NCBI GenBank assembly: GCA_019894975.1
Contig: JAGXNO010000015.1
Location: 1-64,000, forward strand
DNA length: 64,000 nucleotides
Reading direction: 5' to 3'
Origin: Promethearchaeota archaeon
Lineage (GTDB): Archaea > Asgardarchaeota > Lokiarchaeia > Sigyniarchaeales > SOKP01
The number at the start of each line of letters is the position of its first letter. The first letter of the stretch is position 1. The notes beneath the pieces were generated by a model that was not told the origin of the DNA, made no database searches, and was given only the letters and a program-made list of their open reading frames with translations. Both the position numbers and the translations under genes were made by a program. Of the stretch, positions 27,678 through 36,059 are shown one piece after another.

Positions 27678-28412
27678 ATGTCAATAGACTGGGCCAAAGC
27701 CGAAGAACGCCCTGAGAAAAAGCTCGCTATTGAAGGAAGGTTCTTGTTAGATCTCAGATCCAAGGTCAACAATTTAGAAAAACAATTAGCTCAAACATCT
27801 AAGAACTTAGAGAAGACTTCAGATGAGCTTAAATCAATTAAAGAAAAATTCTCTGAAGCCTCGAATAAAGTAGAGGAACAGTCAAAGAGTCTCTTAGAAA
27901 CCCAAAAAAATTTCGAAAGAGCAAGAGAAGGAAAACTTTATGCAGATGCTGAAATTACCAAATTTAAAACTTCAAAAGCAGAGCTAGAAAAAGATCTCTC
28001 AGAAGCTAAATCTATAATCGTAGAATTAGAAAATAATGTTAAAGAAACCTCTTTAAAAGCAGAAACCATAGAAAAGGAAAAATCTAATGTGCTGGAAAAC
28101 TATGAACGCGAAAAGATGAGTATTAAGGATGAAATGCAACAAAAAGAAAATGAAATTGAGGATCTTAAAAAAGAATTACAAACAACAAATTCAGATAAAT
28201 ACGTAGAAATTGAATCCCTTAAGGATGACCGTGATGCCAAAGCGAATGAAGTAAACGCTCTTAAACTAAAAATTGAAGCTCTCGGTGAGACGATATCTGA
28301 AGCAAAAGGGGCACCCCAACTTATGGAGGAAATTAAAGGAATAATGGCTCATAAGGGTTTCCTTTCAGATAAGGAGTACGATGATTTAATCGAGAAATTA
28401 GAAAACACTTAA
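27678..28412 (+). CDS. Coiled-coil protein B of a tandem paralogous pair
   Basis: About 244 residues. It has the same architecture as its neighbour: cap SIDWAKAEERPEKKLAIEG, long heptad region (about residues 25-215), and the C-terminal cap KGFLSDKEYDDLIEKL. The coiled-coil body has diverged far more than the caps. The start is fixed at ATG 27678 by AAGGTGA immediately upstream; GTG at 27669 lies inside that signal. A DNA methyltransferase starts 23 bp after its stop, so the three may be one unit. Confidence 0.78.
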   Translation: MSIDWAKAEERPEKKLAIEGRFLLDLRSKVNNLEKQLAQTSKNLEKTSDELKSIKEKFSEASNKVEEQSKSLLETQKNFERAREGKLYADAEITKFKTSKAELEKDLSEAKSIIVELENNVKETSLKAETIEKEKSNVLENYEREKMSIKDEMQQKENEIEDLKKELQTTNSDKYVEIESLKDDRDAKANEVNALKLKIEALGETISEAKGAPQLMEEIKGIMAHKGFLSDKEYDDLIEKLENT

Positions 28413-28435
28413 TAAATTCTCTTTATTGTATTAGA

Positions 28436-29530
28436 ATGGTTAACTTAATTTGGAAGAAAAAAGTAGACATATCAGTAAATTTAGAAACCTTAAAAAAAAA
28501 ATATTCTAATTTTTTTGAATCTTTCATTGTGGATTCATATTTAGAGGACTTTGATATTCCTGTTAATTCTTTTTCTAAAGAGTGGAAAAACAAATTATTC
28601 TGGGGGGAAAATAAAGAAGTTATATCTTATCTCTTAAATAATTTCGAAGACAAAATTGATTTAATTTACATTGATCCCCCTTTCTTTTCAGGTATTAATT
28701 ATGAAATCGAGGTTACAAAAGATGACAAGATTTTTGATTCAATTGCATATTATGACCATTGGGAGAAAGATTTAGATTCATACCTACAAATGATTTATGA
28801 GAGTATAGTATTATTTAAAAAATTATTATCAAAAACTGGATTAGTATTTATTCATTTGGATTGGCATGCGAGTCACTACATTAGATTGATATTAGATGAG
28901 GTTTTCGGTGACACTAATTTTGTAAATGATATTGTATGGTATTATTATAATAAATACTCATCTGGAAAGAAAAATTTACCTCGTGCTCATGATAATATTT
29001 TGGTATATTCTAAGTCAAATAAATACACTTTAAATGAAATTCGATTACCCCGTAAAAAGCCAAGAAAACAATTGATGCGAGTTAATGTTAATGGTGTGTT
29101 AAAAAATTTAAAAGATAAAGATGGACATGTAAAATATCGGGTTGTAAATGATAAAAAGTTAGACGATGTTTGGAGAATTCCATGTTTACAACCTGCCTCA
29201 AAGGAGTGGACTGGTTTTCCAACACAAAAACATCATGAATTACTTGAGAGAATTATTAGATTGGGATCTAAAGAAGGAGATTTAATTGCTGATTTTTTTT
29301 GTGGTTCTGGAACCTCTTTATTAATGGCTGAAAAATTAAAAAGAAAATGGATAGGATGCGATATCTCAGAGTACTCGATATACCTAACTAGAAATAGGAT
29401 TTTAAACTACCAGAGTGAATCTCAAACATATTACCCTTTAGAAATTTTAACTCATCTAAATACTGAAAAAAGAGAGATAATTGCTACAGGTTTTTTCGAA
29501 AAGCAAATATCCATAAAGAGAAAAAAATAA
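28436..29530 (+). CDS. Beta-class site-specific DNA methyltransferase
   Basis: The 364-residue protein has catalytic motif IV, IDPPF, at residue about 79-83, preceding the SAM-binding motif I (ADFFCGSGTSLLMAEKL) near residue 285. This order defines beta-class N6-adenine or N4-cytosine methyltransferases of the type III Mod kind. A target-recognition stretch lies between (about residues 150-270), including GFPTQKHHELLERII. No restriction endonuclease is adjacent, so it looks like an orphan methylase. It sits 23 bp after the second coiled-coil gene. Target sequence unknown. Confidence 0.88.
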   Translation: MVNLIWKKKVDISVNLETLKKKYSNFFESFIVDSYLEDFDIPVNSFSKEWKNKLFWGENKEVISYLLNNFEDKIDLIYIDPPFFSGINYEIEVTKDDKIFDSIAYYDHWEKDLDSYLQMIYESIVLFKKLLSKTGLVFIHLDWHASHYIRLILDEVFGDTNFVNDIVWYYYNKYSSGKKNLPRAHDNILVYSKSNKYTLNEIRLPRKKPRKQLMRVNVNGVLKNLKDKDGHVKYRVVNDKKLDDVWRIPCLQPASKEWTGFPTQKHHELLERIIRLGSKEGDLIADFFCGSGTSLLMAEKLKRKWIGCDISEYSIYLTRNRILNYQSESQTYYPLEILTHLNTEKREIIATGFFEKQISIKRKK

Positions 29531-29536
29531 AGGGCG

Positions 29537-30973
29537 TTAATCTATTACTTTATGAACTTCTAAATTATAGCCTAAATATTTTGTAAGAGCTTCATAAACA
29601 ATATCTCCAACATGTTTTAGTGTTGCAGCAACATGATGAGCGAAACCTCCTAAACATAAAGATTTTAGAAGATCCTGTAAATTGGGAATTTCAACCACAC
29701 CATATCCCCCAAATGTATTTAAAGGATCCTCAGTATAGTTCCCTTCTGCTAAAATTGCTTTTATTTCCCCGAATAAATCGTCTGTTTCAATCCGGAGTAA
29801 TGTGCAAGGTTTAGTTTTAATTCGTCCTTGAATTGCTCCGAAGGTCGTGTCTTCTCCCTTTAAATCTGAAATTATAGGGTGTATTGTCATTTTGGTATCT
29901 TGAAAGAATGATTTAGGAAGGTTGCTACAATGAAAAAGTACCATTTTGTTCGGGTCATCCCCATAGTTGTTGTTCCAATCAAGAATGGCGGAAGGTGTTT
30001 CTGAGGCAATCTGTAGTATTAACATCCCAATTAACCCTGAGATGTCTACTTCACATGCAGCAGGTACCAACCCTTCACTAAACATGCTCATCACAGCACA
30101 GGGAACTATACCGAAATTATCTTGAATTGAAGGCCAACATTGGAAGGCAAAACCATCTAATTCGTTTTCAACGACCCAATTCTCAACGACAAATGCTAAT
30201 TTCGCTAATTTTAAAATCCCCTCTTTAGGAAATGTTGTAGTAGACGTGTAATTTCTAATAAATTCAATTTTTTCTTGAACTTTTGGATCATCATCTTTTA
30301 ATTGATTGATTAAACCAAAAATCTCGGATAAATCAATTGGTTCTATACTTATACCGTTAAATTCTAAGATTTTTTCACTGTATCTTACCGTTTCAAAAGC
30401 ATTTGGGCGTGTCCCAATTTGACCTAGTCTAACATTTTGAAGTTTATTTACAATTCTACATATTTTTTCGAATCTCCTAACATCTGTTTTGAATACATCT
30501 GATTTTATGGGACAAGTATGATATTTTGTGAGAGTAAATGGGATTCCATGCTGGTATAACACACTGGTAACGGATATTTTACCACAAAATGCATCTCTTC
30601 GATTTTTTCGATCCATTTTATCAATTTCGTCAGAAGAAGCATGAATTAAGACAGGAACATTGAGATTTGCTAACTTTAGAGTATTAGCAATACCTTTTTC
30701 ATCACCAAAGTTAGGGAGGATAACAACCACTCCGTTTATTATTTCTTTATTAGACTTAAATAATAAAGCACATTTTTTAGCTTCTTCGAAGGTTTCTACA
30801 CAACCAAATTTAGTTTCTTCCTCGCTTAAAATAACATAATTATAGCCTAGCTCCTTCATGACTTCAATAATTTCATGCCTTCCTTCTTTTGCTAGATTAT
30901 CAGGGAATACATCACGGTTTCCTACGATGATTCCAAATGTAATTTTTTCAGAAGCTTTAGATATTAACACCAT
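29537..30973 (-). CDS. L-fucose/L-arabinose isomerase-like sugar isomerase
   Basis: The 478-residue protein has the layout of the fucose isomerase family: an N-terminal Rossmann-like domain (GIIVGNRDVFPD, VVVILPNFGD), a middle domain with RLGQIGTRPNAFETV, then ELDGFAFQCWPSIQDNFG (metal-binding Glu region), ACEVDISG, and a C-terminal His-bearing domain (VLFHCSNLPKSF, GGFAHH). Such enzymes interconvert aldoses and ketoses with a divalent metal; related members act on other sugars, so the substrate is not assigned. Single gene between the methylase and the GT87 genes. Confidence 0.8.
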   Translation of the reverse strand: MVLISKASEKITFGIIVGNRDVFPDNLAKEGRHEIIEVMKELGYNYVILSEEETKFGCVETFEEAKKCALLFKSNKEIINGVVVILPNFGDEKGIANTLKLANLNVPVLIHASSDEIDKMDRKNRRDAFCGKISVTSVLYQHGIPFTLTKYHTCPIKSDVFKTDVRRFEKICRIVNKLQNVRLGQIGTRPNAFETVRYSEKILEFNGISIEPIDLSEIFGLINQLKDDDPKVQEKIEFIRNYTSTTTFPKEGILKLAKLAFVVENWVVENELDGFAFQCWPSIQDNFGIVPCAVMSMFSEGLVPAACEVDISGLIGMLILQIASETPSAILDWNNNYGDDPNKMVLFHCSNLPKSFFQDTKMTIHPIISDLKGEDTTFGAIQGRIKTKPCTLLRIETDDLFGEIKAILAEGNYTEDPLNTFGGYGVVEIPNLQDLLKSLCLGGFAHHVAATLKHVGDIVYEALTKYLGYNLEVHKVID

Positions 30974-31059
30974 TGTTTATCTCTCATTATATTTATAAAA
31001 TTTAATTAAGTAATTTAATTAAAGAATTTAAAACTAAATTAAAATTTGCTAAGTATTCA

Positions 31060-32322
31060 ATGAATATTATACCTAGATTTAAGACTCGAGTTAAACATCT
31101 TTGGGAGCAAAAAGTATTTCGATTGGCTGTGATTCTTCACGTCTTCTACTTCTTTCTTTCGATCATCTTATTCTTTTTAATTTACAAGGAGAAAAATGAC
31201 TTTATAATCTTCTATAATGTTGGAGATATTTTCCTTAACGATATTGAAAATCTATATAACCAAGCATATTATTTATGGGATTTCAGATACTTTCCTTTAT
31301 CAGCACTATTTTTTATTCCGTTTTCAGTCCTGAGCTTTGAAGTAGCATTTGTAGTTTTTAATATTTTTAATATTCTGCTTAATGTTCTGATATCAATAAT
31401 TCTCTTTAAAATTATAAAGCTAGTAAAACATAGGGATCATGAAGAAGACGATAAAAGAGTTATATTATACGTGTCTATCTATTTAATGGGCTTACCCCAT
31501 GTATTAAACTATATTTATGGACAAATTAATTTATTTATTACCCTATTTATTTTGGTATCTCTTTATATATTTATAAAATATGAAGAGCTTAAATGGCAAT
31601 TAATAGGAAGTATAATCTTAGGAATAAGTATCATAATTAAACCTACAGCTTTTTTCCTAATTCCTTTTTTGATTATCTTAAGATTTGACTGGGAACAAAA
31701 GAAGTTTAAACTTAACTTTATTACAAGTCTAGTAAGATTAATGGGAGTAATTTTACCTTTGTTACTAAATTTTATTCTTTTTTTAATCTATCCCTTGTTA
31801 TGGGAAGGATTTTTAGAGACTAACTTTACGGGAAGCAATCCAGTTGCTCTAAATTTTTCTTTTAGCATTACTAAACTAATAACAAATTTCTGTTATTTCT
31901 ATAATATTCCTTTTAATCAACTTTATATATTAATTGGAGTAATTTGTGTTGTAGGAGGATTAGGTATCATCAGTTATTTGATCAGAAGATCTGCAGAAAA
32001 TGCAATAATATACGGTTTTGCATTTGGAATCATTATTATGCTACTTGTGTACTATGATTCCTGGGATCACCATCTTTTAAATTTAACTCCTATCCTAATT
32101 ATTATAATATTTAATCTTCCAAGACAATCTGAAATTACAAATTCTATTAAACCTAGCTTAATTTTCTTTAGTTTTTTTGACTTAGCATTTGTAGGAATTT
32201 GGTATCTTATATACCCATTATTCCCCTTCAATTTTGAAGCAACATTCTTCTTGTTACTCACGTTTTATGCTATCCTTAAATATTGCTTAAAAAATAAAAA
32301 GGTTTCATTAAAGGAGGAGTAA
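31060..32322 (+). CDS. GT87-type (DUF2029) isoprenoid-linked glycosyltransferase, copy 1
   Basis: A 420-residue membrane protein with about ten transmembrane helices. The first outer loop carries DFIIFYNVGD and FRYFPLSALFFIPF, the acidic and aromatic motif of GT-C fold GT87 mannosyltransferases. Later YGQINLFITLFILVSLY and IIKPTAFFLIPF are also typical. It would use a polyprenyl-phosphate sugar on the outer face of the membrane. It is a clear paralogue of the gene at 33088, with the secreted protein between them, 4 bp after this stop. Confidence 0.8.
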   Translation: MNIIPRFKTRVKHLWEQKVFRLAVILHVFYFFLSIILFFLIYKEKNDFIIFYNVGDIFLNDIENLYNQAYYLWDFRYFPLSALFFIPFSVLSFEVAFVVFNIFNILLNVLISIILFKIIKLVKHRDHEEDDKRVILYVSIYLMGLPHVLNYIYGQINLFITLFILVSLYIFIKYEELKWQLIGSIILGISIIIKPTAFFLIPFLIILRFDWEQKKFKLNFITSLVRLMGVILPLLLNFILFLIYPLLWEGFLETNFTGSNPVALNFSFSITKLITNFCYFYNIPFNQLYILIGVICVVGGLGIISYLIRRSAENAIIYGFAFGIIIMLLVYYDSWDHHLLNLTPILIIIIFNLPRQSEITNSIKPSLIFFSFFDLAFVGIWYLIYPLFPFNFEATFFLLLTFYAILKYCLKNKKVSLKEE

Positions 32323-32326
32323 AAGC

Positions 32327-33073
32327 TTGAATCGAAAATTATGGTTTCTTAGCATTATAATTATCTTTTTCTTGTCTCCTGGAATGATTTTAAACGTTGG
32401 TGCGATAAAGTACAACACAGGAGTTAAAGAAAACGATGATTTGATATGGAAATGTAGGGTGTGCGATGATGCTGAAATGAATTTTATTTTTGGAATTGGT
32501 TGGGATAATTCAGGGATATTTCAAAATTTAAGTAAGGGGAAAATGATGAAATGGGAAATAGACTCAGTTCAGGTTAATGATACTGTTATTAAAATTGAAT
32601 TTGGTGTGTGGTTTTGGAGACAAAATAGAAATTGGGGGATTAAAGATAATGATTCTGAAATTTTATATCATACCAATCCAAGTGATTATACTGAAGAACT
32701 AAATTTCTCATCAGAAAAATCATTTACACCATTCTGGTTTCCTGTTCCTGTAGGAGAATATATAGGAGGTTTGAATTTAACTGGTTGGTATGATGTTGAT
32801 AATAGAGTTTTACCTACGTTAAATGTTGACATTCCTAAGGATACTGTTTTATCTGGATATCCTAATAGAAGTATACAGGTTATAGCTATTTATAACGAAC
32901 TAGGGATTTTAAGCTCCTACAAGTTATATACTAAAGGAAATGTAGTTATCATTGATATTGCTCTTGATTTTTTGCCTATTTATGTGATACCCTCGTTAGT
33001 AGTCTTATTTACGATTCTATCTCTTGGGGTAATTATTTATATAATTAAAAAATATAAATCCACTAGACTATAA
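32327..33073 (+). CDS. Secreted protein anchored by a C-terminal membrane helix
   Basis: A 248-residue protein. A signal peptide (RKLWFLSIIIIFFLSPGMIL) is followed by an outer domain of about 190 residues, rich in Trp, Asn and Asp with several N-x-S/T sites. A terminal transmembrane helix (about 218-240) and a basic end follow. Start is TTG at 32327 with AAGGAGG placed upstream, overlapping the end of the previous gene. Two cysteines (KCRVCDD) near residue 43 could bind metal or pair. Sitting between two GT87 transferases, it may be their substrate or partner; that is inference. Confidence 0.7.
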   Translation: MNRKLWFLSIIIIFFLSPGMILNVGAIKYNTGVKENDDLIWKCRVCDDAEMNFIFGIGWDNSGIFQNLSKGKMMKWEIDSVQVNDTVIKIEFGVWFWRQNRNWGIKDNDSEILYHTNPSDYTEELNFSSEKSFTPFWFPVPVGEYIGGLNLTGWYDVDNRVLPTLNVDIPKDTVLSGYPNRSIQVIAIYNELGILSSYKLYTKGNVVIIDIALDFLPIYVIPSLVVLFTILSLGVIIYIIKKYKSTRL

Positions 33074-33087
33074 TAACAGCTTTTAAT

Positions 33088-34356
33088 ATGAAGGTTCAAA
33101 ATTTTTTATCTCAAGTAAAAGAAAGGAGTAAAGAACTCTGGAAATATAAAATAGTTAAATATGCAGTCATCATTCATGGGGTATATTTCATATTATCACT
33201 AATTTTAACACTCATTTTTTTACGAAATAATAATGACTTTAAAGTTTATTATGATGTAGGGGGAGTGGCGTTAAATAATCTAGAGGATCTTTATACTGCA
33301 CCTTATAAATGGCCTTTTAGGTATTTGCCAATAGCTTCATTATTATTTATTCCATTTCATTTAATGGGATTTGATTTAGGTTTTATTGTATTCAATGTTC
33401 TTAATTTATTTCTCAATATCTTGATATGTGTTATTCTTTACAAGATTATAATTTTAATTAGGGCAGACAGTCATGAAAAAGATGAAAAAAGAGTGATAGT
33501 CTATATTTGTATATATATGATGAGTTTACCAAATTTATTTAACTATGTTTTGGGTCAAATTAATTTGTATGTCACACTATTAATTCTATTGTCCTTATAT
33601 ATTTATTTGCAATGCAAAGGAATGAAATGGGAATTTCTAGCAAGTGTTCTTCTTGGAATAAGCATAATTATTAAGCCAATCACTGTTTTCATGATTCCTT
33701 TTATCCTCATCATTCATTTTGATTTAATTAATAAAAAGCTCAAATTTGATATCTCTCGTAGTTTCATAAGATTAGTTGGTATATTTCTACCAATCTCTCT
33801 AAATTTCTTAATGTTTCTAATGGTACCGAATTTATTAGATGGATTTATCTCAGCTAACTTCACAAGCGCAGAGCCTTCCCAAATAAATCACTCCTTTAGC
33901 ATAACAAAACTCATTATCAACTTCTTTTACTTCATTGGATTTACTGAAGAGGGAGTACTTGCACTTCAAATGCCTGTTTTCTTCATTATAGCCATTATAT
34001 TAAGTTGTATAGGTTTCATTTCATTTGTTGTGAGAAGAATTCCTAATCATTCTTTGCTATATGGCTACTGTTTTGGGATTGTTATAATGTTTCTTTGTTA
34101 TTTTGATTCATGGGATCATCATTTACTAAATTTAATACCTTTATTGATAATGATTTTATTCAATTTACCAAGAGAGTCTAGTTTGACTAGAAAATATATC
34201 AAACCAAGCATAATTTTTTTGAGCTTTTTTGATCTTGTCTTTATGGGGCTCTTTTTTGTAACAGGAAGCTTTTTCCCCTTCAATTTTGCCAGTACAATAT
34301 TCCTGATATTAATCTTCTATGTATTAGTAAAAAACAGTATTACAAAAAGAAATTAA
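33088..34356 (+). CDS. GT87-type (DUF2029) isoprenoid-linked glycosyltransferase, copy 2
   Basis: A 422-residue paralogue of the gene at 31060, aligned end to end. It has the same N-terminal amphipathic stretch, DFKVYYDVGG and FRYLPIASLLFIPF loop, LGQINLYVTLLIL, IIKPITVFMIPF and a DSWDHHLLNL loop also present in copy 1. The gene arose by duplication around the intervening secreted protein. Expected to transfer sugars from a polyprenyl phosphate donor. It is followed 16 bp later by hisA. Confidence 0.8.
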   Translation: MKVQNFLSQVKERSKELWKYKIVKYAVIIHGVYFILSLILTLIFLRNNNDFKVYYDVGGVALNNLEDLYTAPYKWPFRYLPIASLLFIPFHLMGFDLGFIVFNVLNLFLNILICVILYKIIILIRADSHEKDEKRVIVYICIYMMSLPNLFNYVLGQINLYVTLLILLSLYIYLQCKGMKWEFLASVLLGISIIIKPITVFMIPFILIIHFDLINKKLKFDISRSFIRLVGIFLPISLNFLMFLMVPNLLDGFISANFTSAEPSQINHSFSITKLIINFFYFIGFTEEGVLALQMPVFFIIAIILSCIGFISFVVRRIPNHSLLYGYCFGIVIMFLCYFDSWDHHLLNLIPLLIMILFNLPRESSLTRKYIKPSIIFLSFFDLVFMGLFFVTGSFFPFNFASTIFLILIFYVLVKNSITKRN

Positions 34357-34372
34357 TGAGATCAGAATAGAT

Positions 34373-35101
34373 ATGGAAATCATCCCTGCAATCGATGTGA
34401 GTAATGGAAAATGCGTGAGATTATTTCAAGGAGTAAAAGGATCAGAAAAAATATATTATGACAATCCTCTTGAAGCTATCGATTTTTGGATTAATGTAGG
34501 AGCAAAACGAATCCATTTCATAGATTTAGACGGTGCTTGGGGAACTGATACAAATAAAGCTTTATTTAGAGCTTTGATTAAGAAGGCTTCTACTAAACTA
34601 AAGATTCAAGTTGGAGGAGGAATAAGGGATATTGAATCAGCACAAGAACTAATCAATATTGGTGTAGATCGTATTATTTTAGGAACTGTTGCACTCAAAG
34701 AACCGAATGTGGTTCAAGCATTAGTTAATATGATTGGCGCTGATAAAGTAATTATAGCAATTGATTATCAAGATGAAAAAATTGCTACTCATGGATGGAC
34801 TAAAATTTCCAAGAAAGATCCGTTCTCATTTGGGAAAGAAATGGAGAAATTAGGCGTAAGATTAATTTTATTCTCTTCAATTGACGCAGATGGGACTTTA
34901 GCTGGACCTGATTTTCAAAATATCAAGAAAATGATGGAAACTCTCAAGAAGGCAACACTATATGTTGCTGGGGGTGTCCGGGATCAAGAAGATCTTGATA
35001 TGTTGAAGCAAATGGGTGTAAAAGGAGTCATAATTGGAAAAGCCTTTTATGAGCAAAAATTGTCATATTCAATAATCAAAAATTCTAAATATAATGATTA
35101 A
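34373..35101 (+). CDS. hisA: Phosphoribosylformimino-AICAR ribotide isomerase
   Basis: The 242-residue (beta-alpha)8 barrel starts with IIPAIDVSNGKCVRLFQG (catalytic Asp in PAIDV). It continues with DLDGAWG, IQVGGGIRD (first phosphate site), RIILGTVAL, SSIDADGTLAGPD (second catalytic Asp) and YVAGGVRDQEDL. It catalyses the ProFAR to PRFAR step of histidine synthesis. The motifs favour HisA over HisF. No other his gene is near; it follows the GT87 cluster by 16 bp, which looks incidental. Confidence 0.93.
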   Translation: MEIIPAIDVSNGKCVRLFQGVKGSEKIYYDNPLEAIDFWINVGAKRIHFIDLDGAWGTDTNKALFRALIKKASTKLKIQVGGGIRDIESAQELINIGVDRIILGTVALKEPNVVQALVNMIGADKVIIAIDYQDEKIATHGWTKISKKDPFSFGKEMEKLGVRLILFSSIDADGTLAGPDFQNIKKMMETLKKATLYVAGGVRDQEDLDMLKQMGVKGVIIGKAFYEQKLSYSIIKNSKYND

Positions 35102-35174
35102 AATATATTTAAAGGAGACCCACGAATTAGAATATAAAAATTAAAGAATTCCAAATTAAAGCAATTTTTCAAAA

Positions 35175-35900
35175 ATGTTTCAAGAATTTTATCTACCGCC
35201 ACTATTAGTTGTTTTCGCGCCAGCATTCACTTTGGGTTTTCTTCATACGGCTATTCCTTGTGAAGATAAAGCAATCTTCTTTTTTTGGTCATTTGGTATT
35301 TCTAAGACACCTCTAAGAAGTGTTTTAATATTAGTCCTTTATGGTTTAGGATTAATGTCTTCTAATTTGATCATAGCTTTTGTAACTGTAGCTGTGAGTT
35401 TTCTTCCTCAAATATTTATCCCCGGTATTATCCCTGATGATTTTACTATCAATTTTTTTGGAGCTGTTGTTTCTATGTTTGCAGGGATAATTTTATTATT
35501 TTTTATAACGCGAAGAAAATATATGCCACATTCTAAATATAAAGATGAATTAAGCGAATTGAATTGGGAAAAAAAGAAGACACCTTATCTTTTTGGGATT
35601 TTAGCAGGATTTGCACCTTGTATTTTTGAACTAATAATTTATACTCAATGTTTACAATATTCACTTAGTGGGATTTTCATTGATGGGATTTTCATTGTGT
35701 TTTACTTCTCATTAGGAACATTTGTAGGCCTTTTTCCCTTGGCTTTGGCAAAACACGGAACTTCTCAAATTCTAAAGACAAGAGAACCTAAACCTAACCG
35801 TGTATTACTCATTATGATATTGATACTCATATTATTCAACGCGGCTGTAATGATTCTATCATTTTTACGTATCCGTGTTTTTCCAGAAGTTTCTTTTTGA
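35175..35900 (+). CDS. CcdA/DsbD-like membrane protein with two Pro-Cys motifs
   Basis: A 241-residue protein with six hydrophobic segments arranged as two similar halves. Each half begins with a small-residue helix ending in Pro-Cys (LHTAIPCEDK and LAGFAPCIFEL). This duplicated, paired-cysteine design is that of CcdA/DsbD reductant-shuttling proteins and related LysE-superfamily members. If correct, it moves electrons from cytosolic thioredoxin outward. No thioredoxin-like partner is adjacent. A metal or sulfur transporter is the alternative. Confidence 0.6.
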   Translation: MFQEFYLPPLLVVFAPAFTLGFLHTAIPCEDKAIFFFWSFGISKTPLRSVLILVLYGLGLMSSNLIIAFVTVAVSFLPQIFIPGIIPDDFTINFFGAVVSMFAGIILLFFITRRKYMPHSKYKDELSELNWEKKKTPYLFGILAGFAPCIFELIIYTQCLQYSLSGIFIDGIFIVFYFSLGTFVGLFPLALAKHGTSQILKTREPKPNRVLLIMILILILFNAAVMILSFLRIRVFPEVSF

Positions 35901-36059
35901 GATTTCTGTCAATACCTAATATGATATTAATGAAAAAATTAATTACCTTTTAATTATTCATAATATTTGAGTCTACTAAAATTTGGTCTATTAAAATATT
36001 TTAAGCTGTAATTTTTTTATAATTATATAGATTTCAAAAAACCAAGAAGTTTTAAAATA

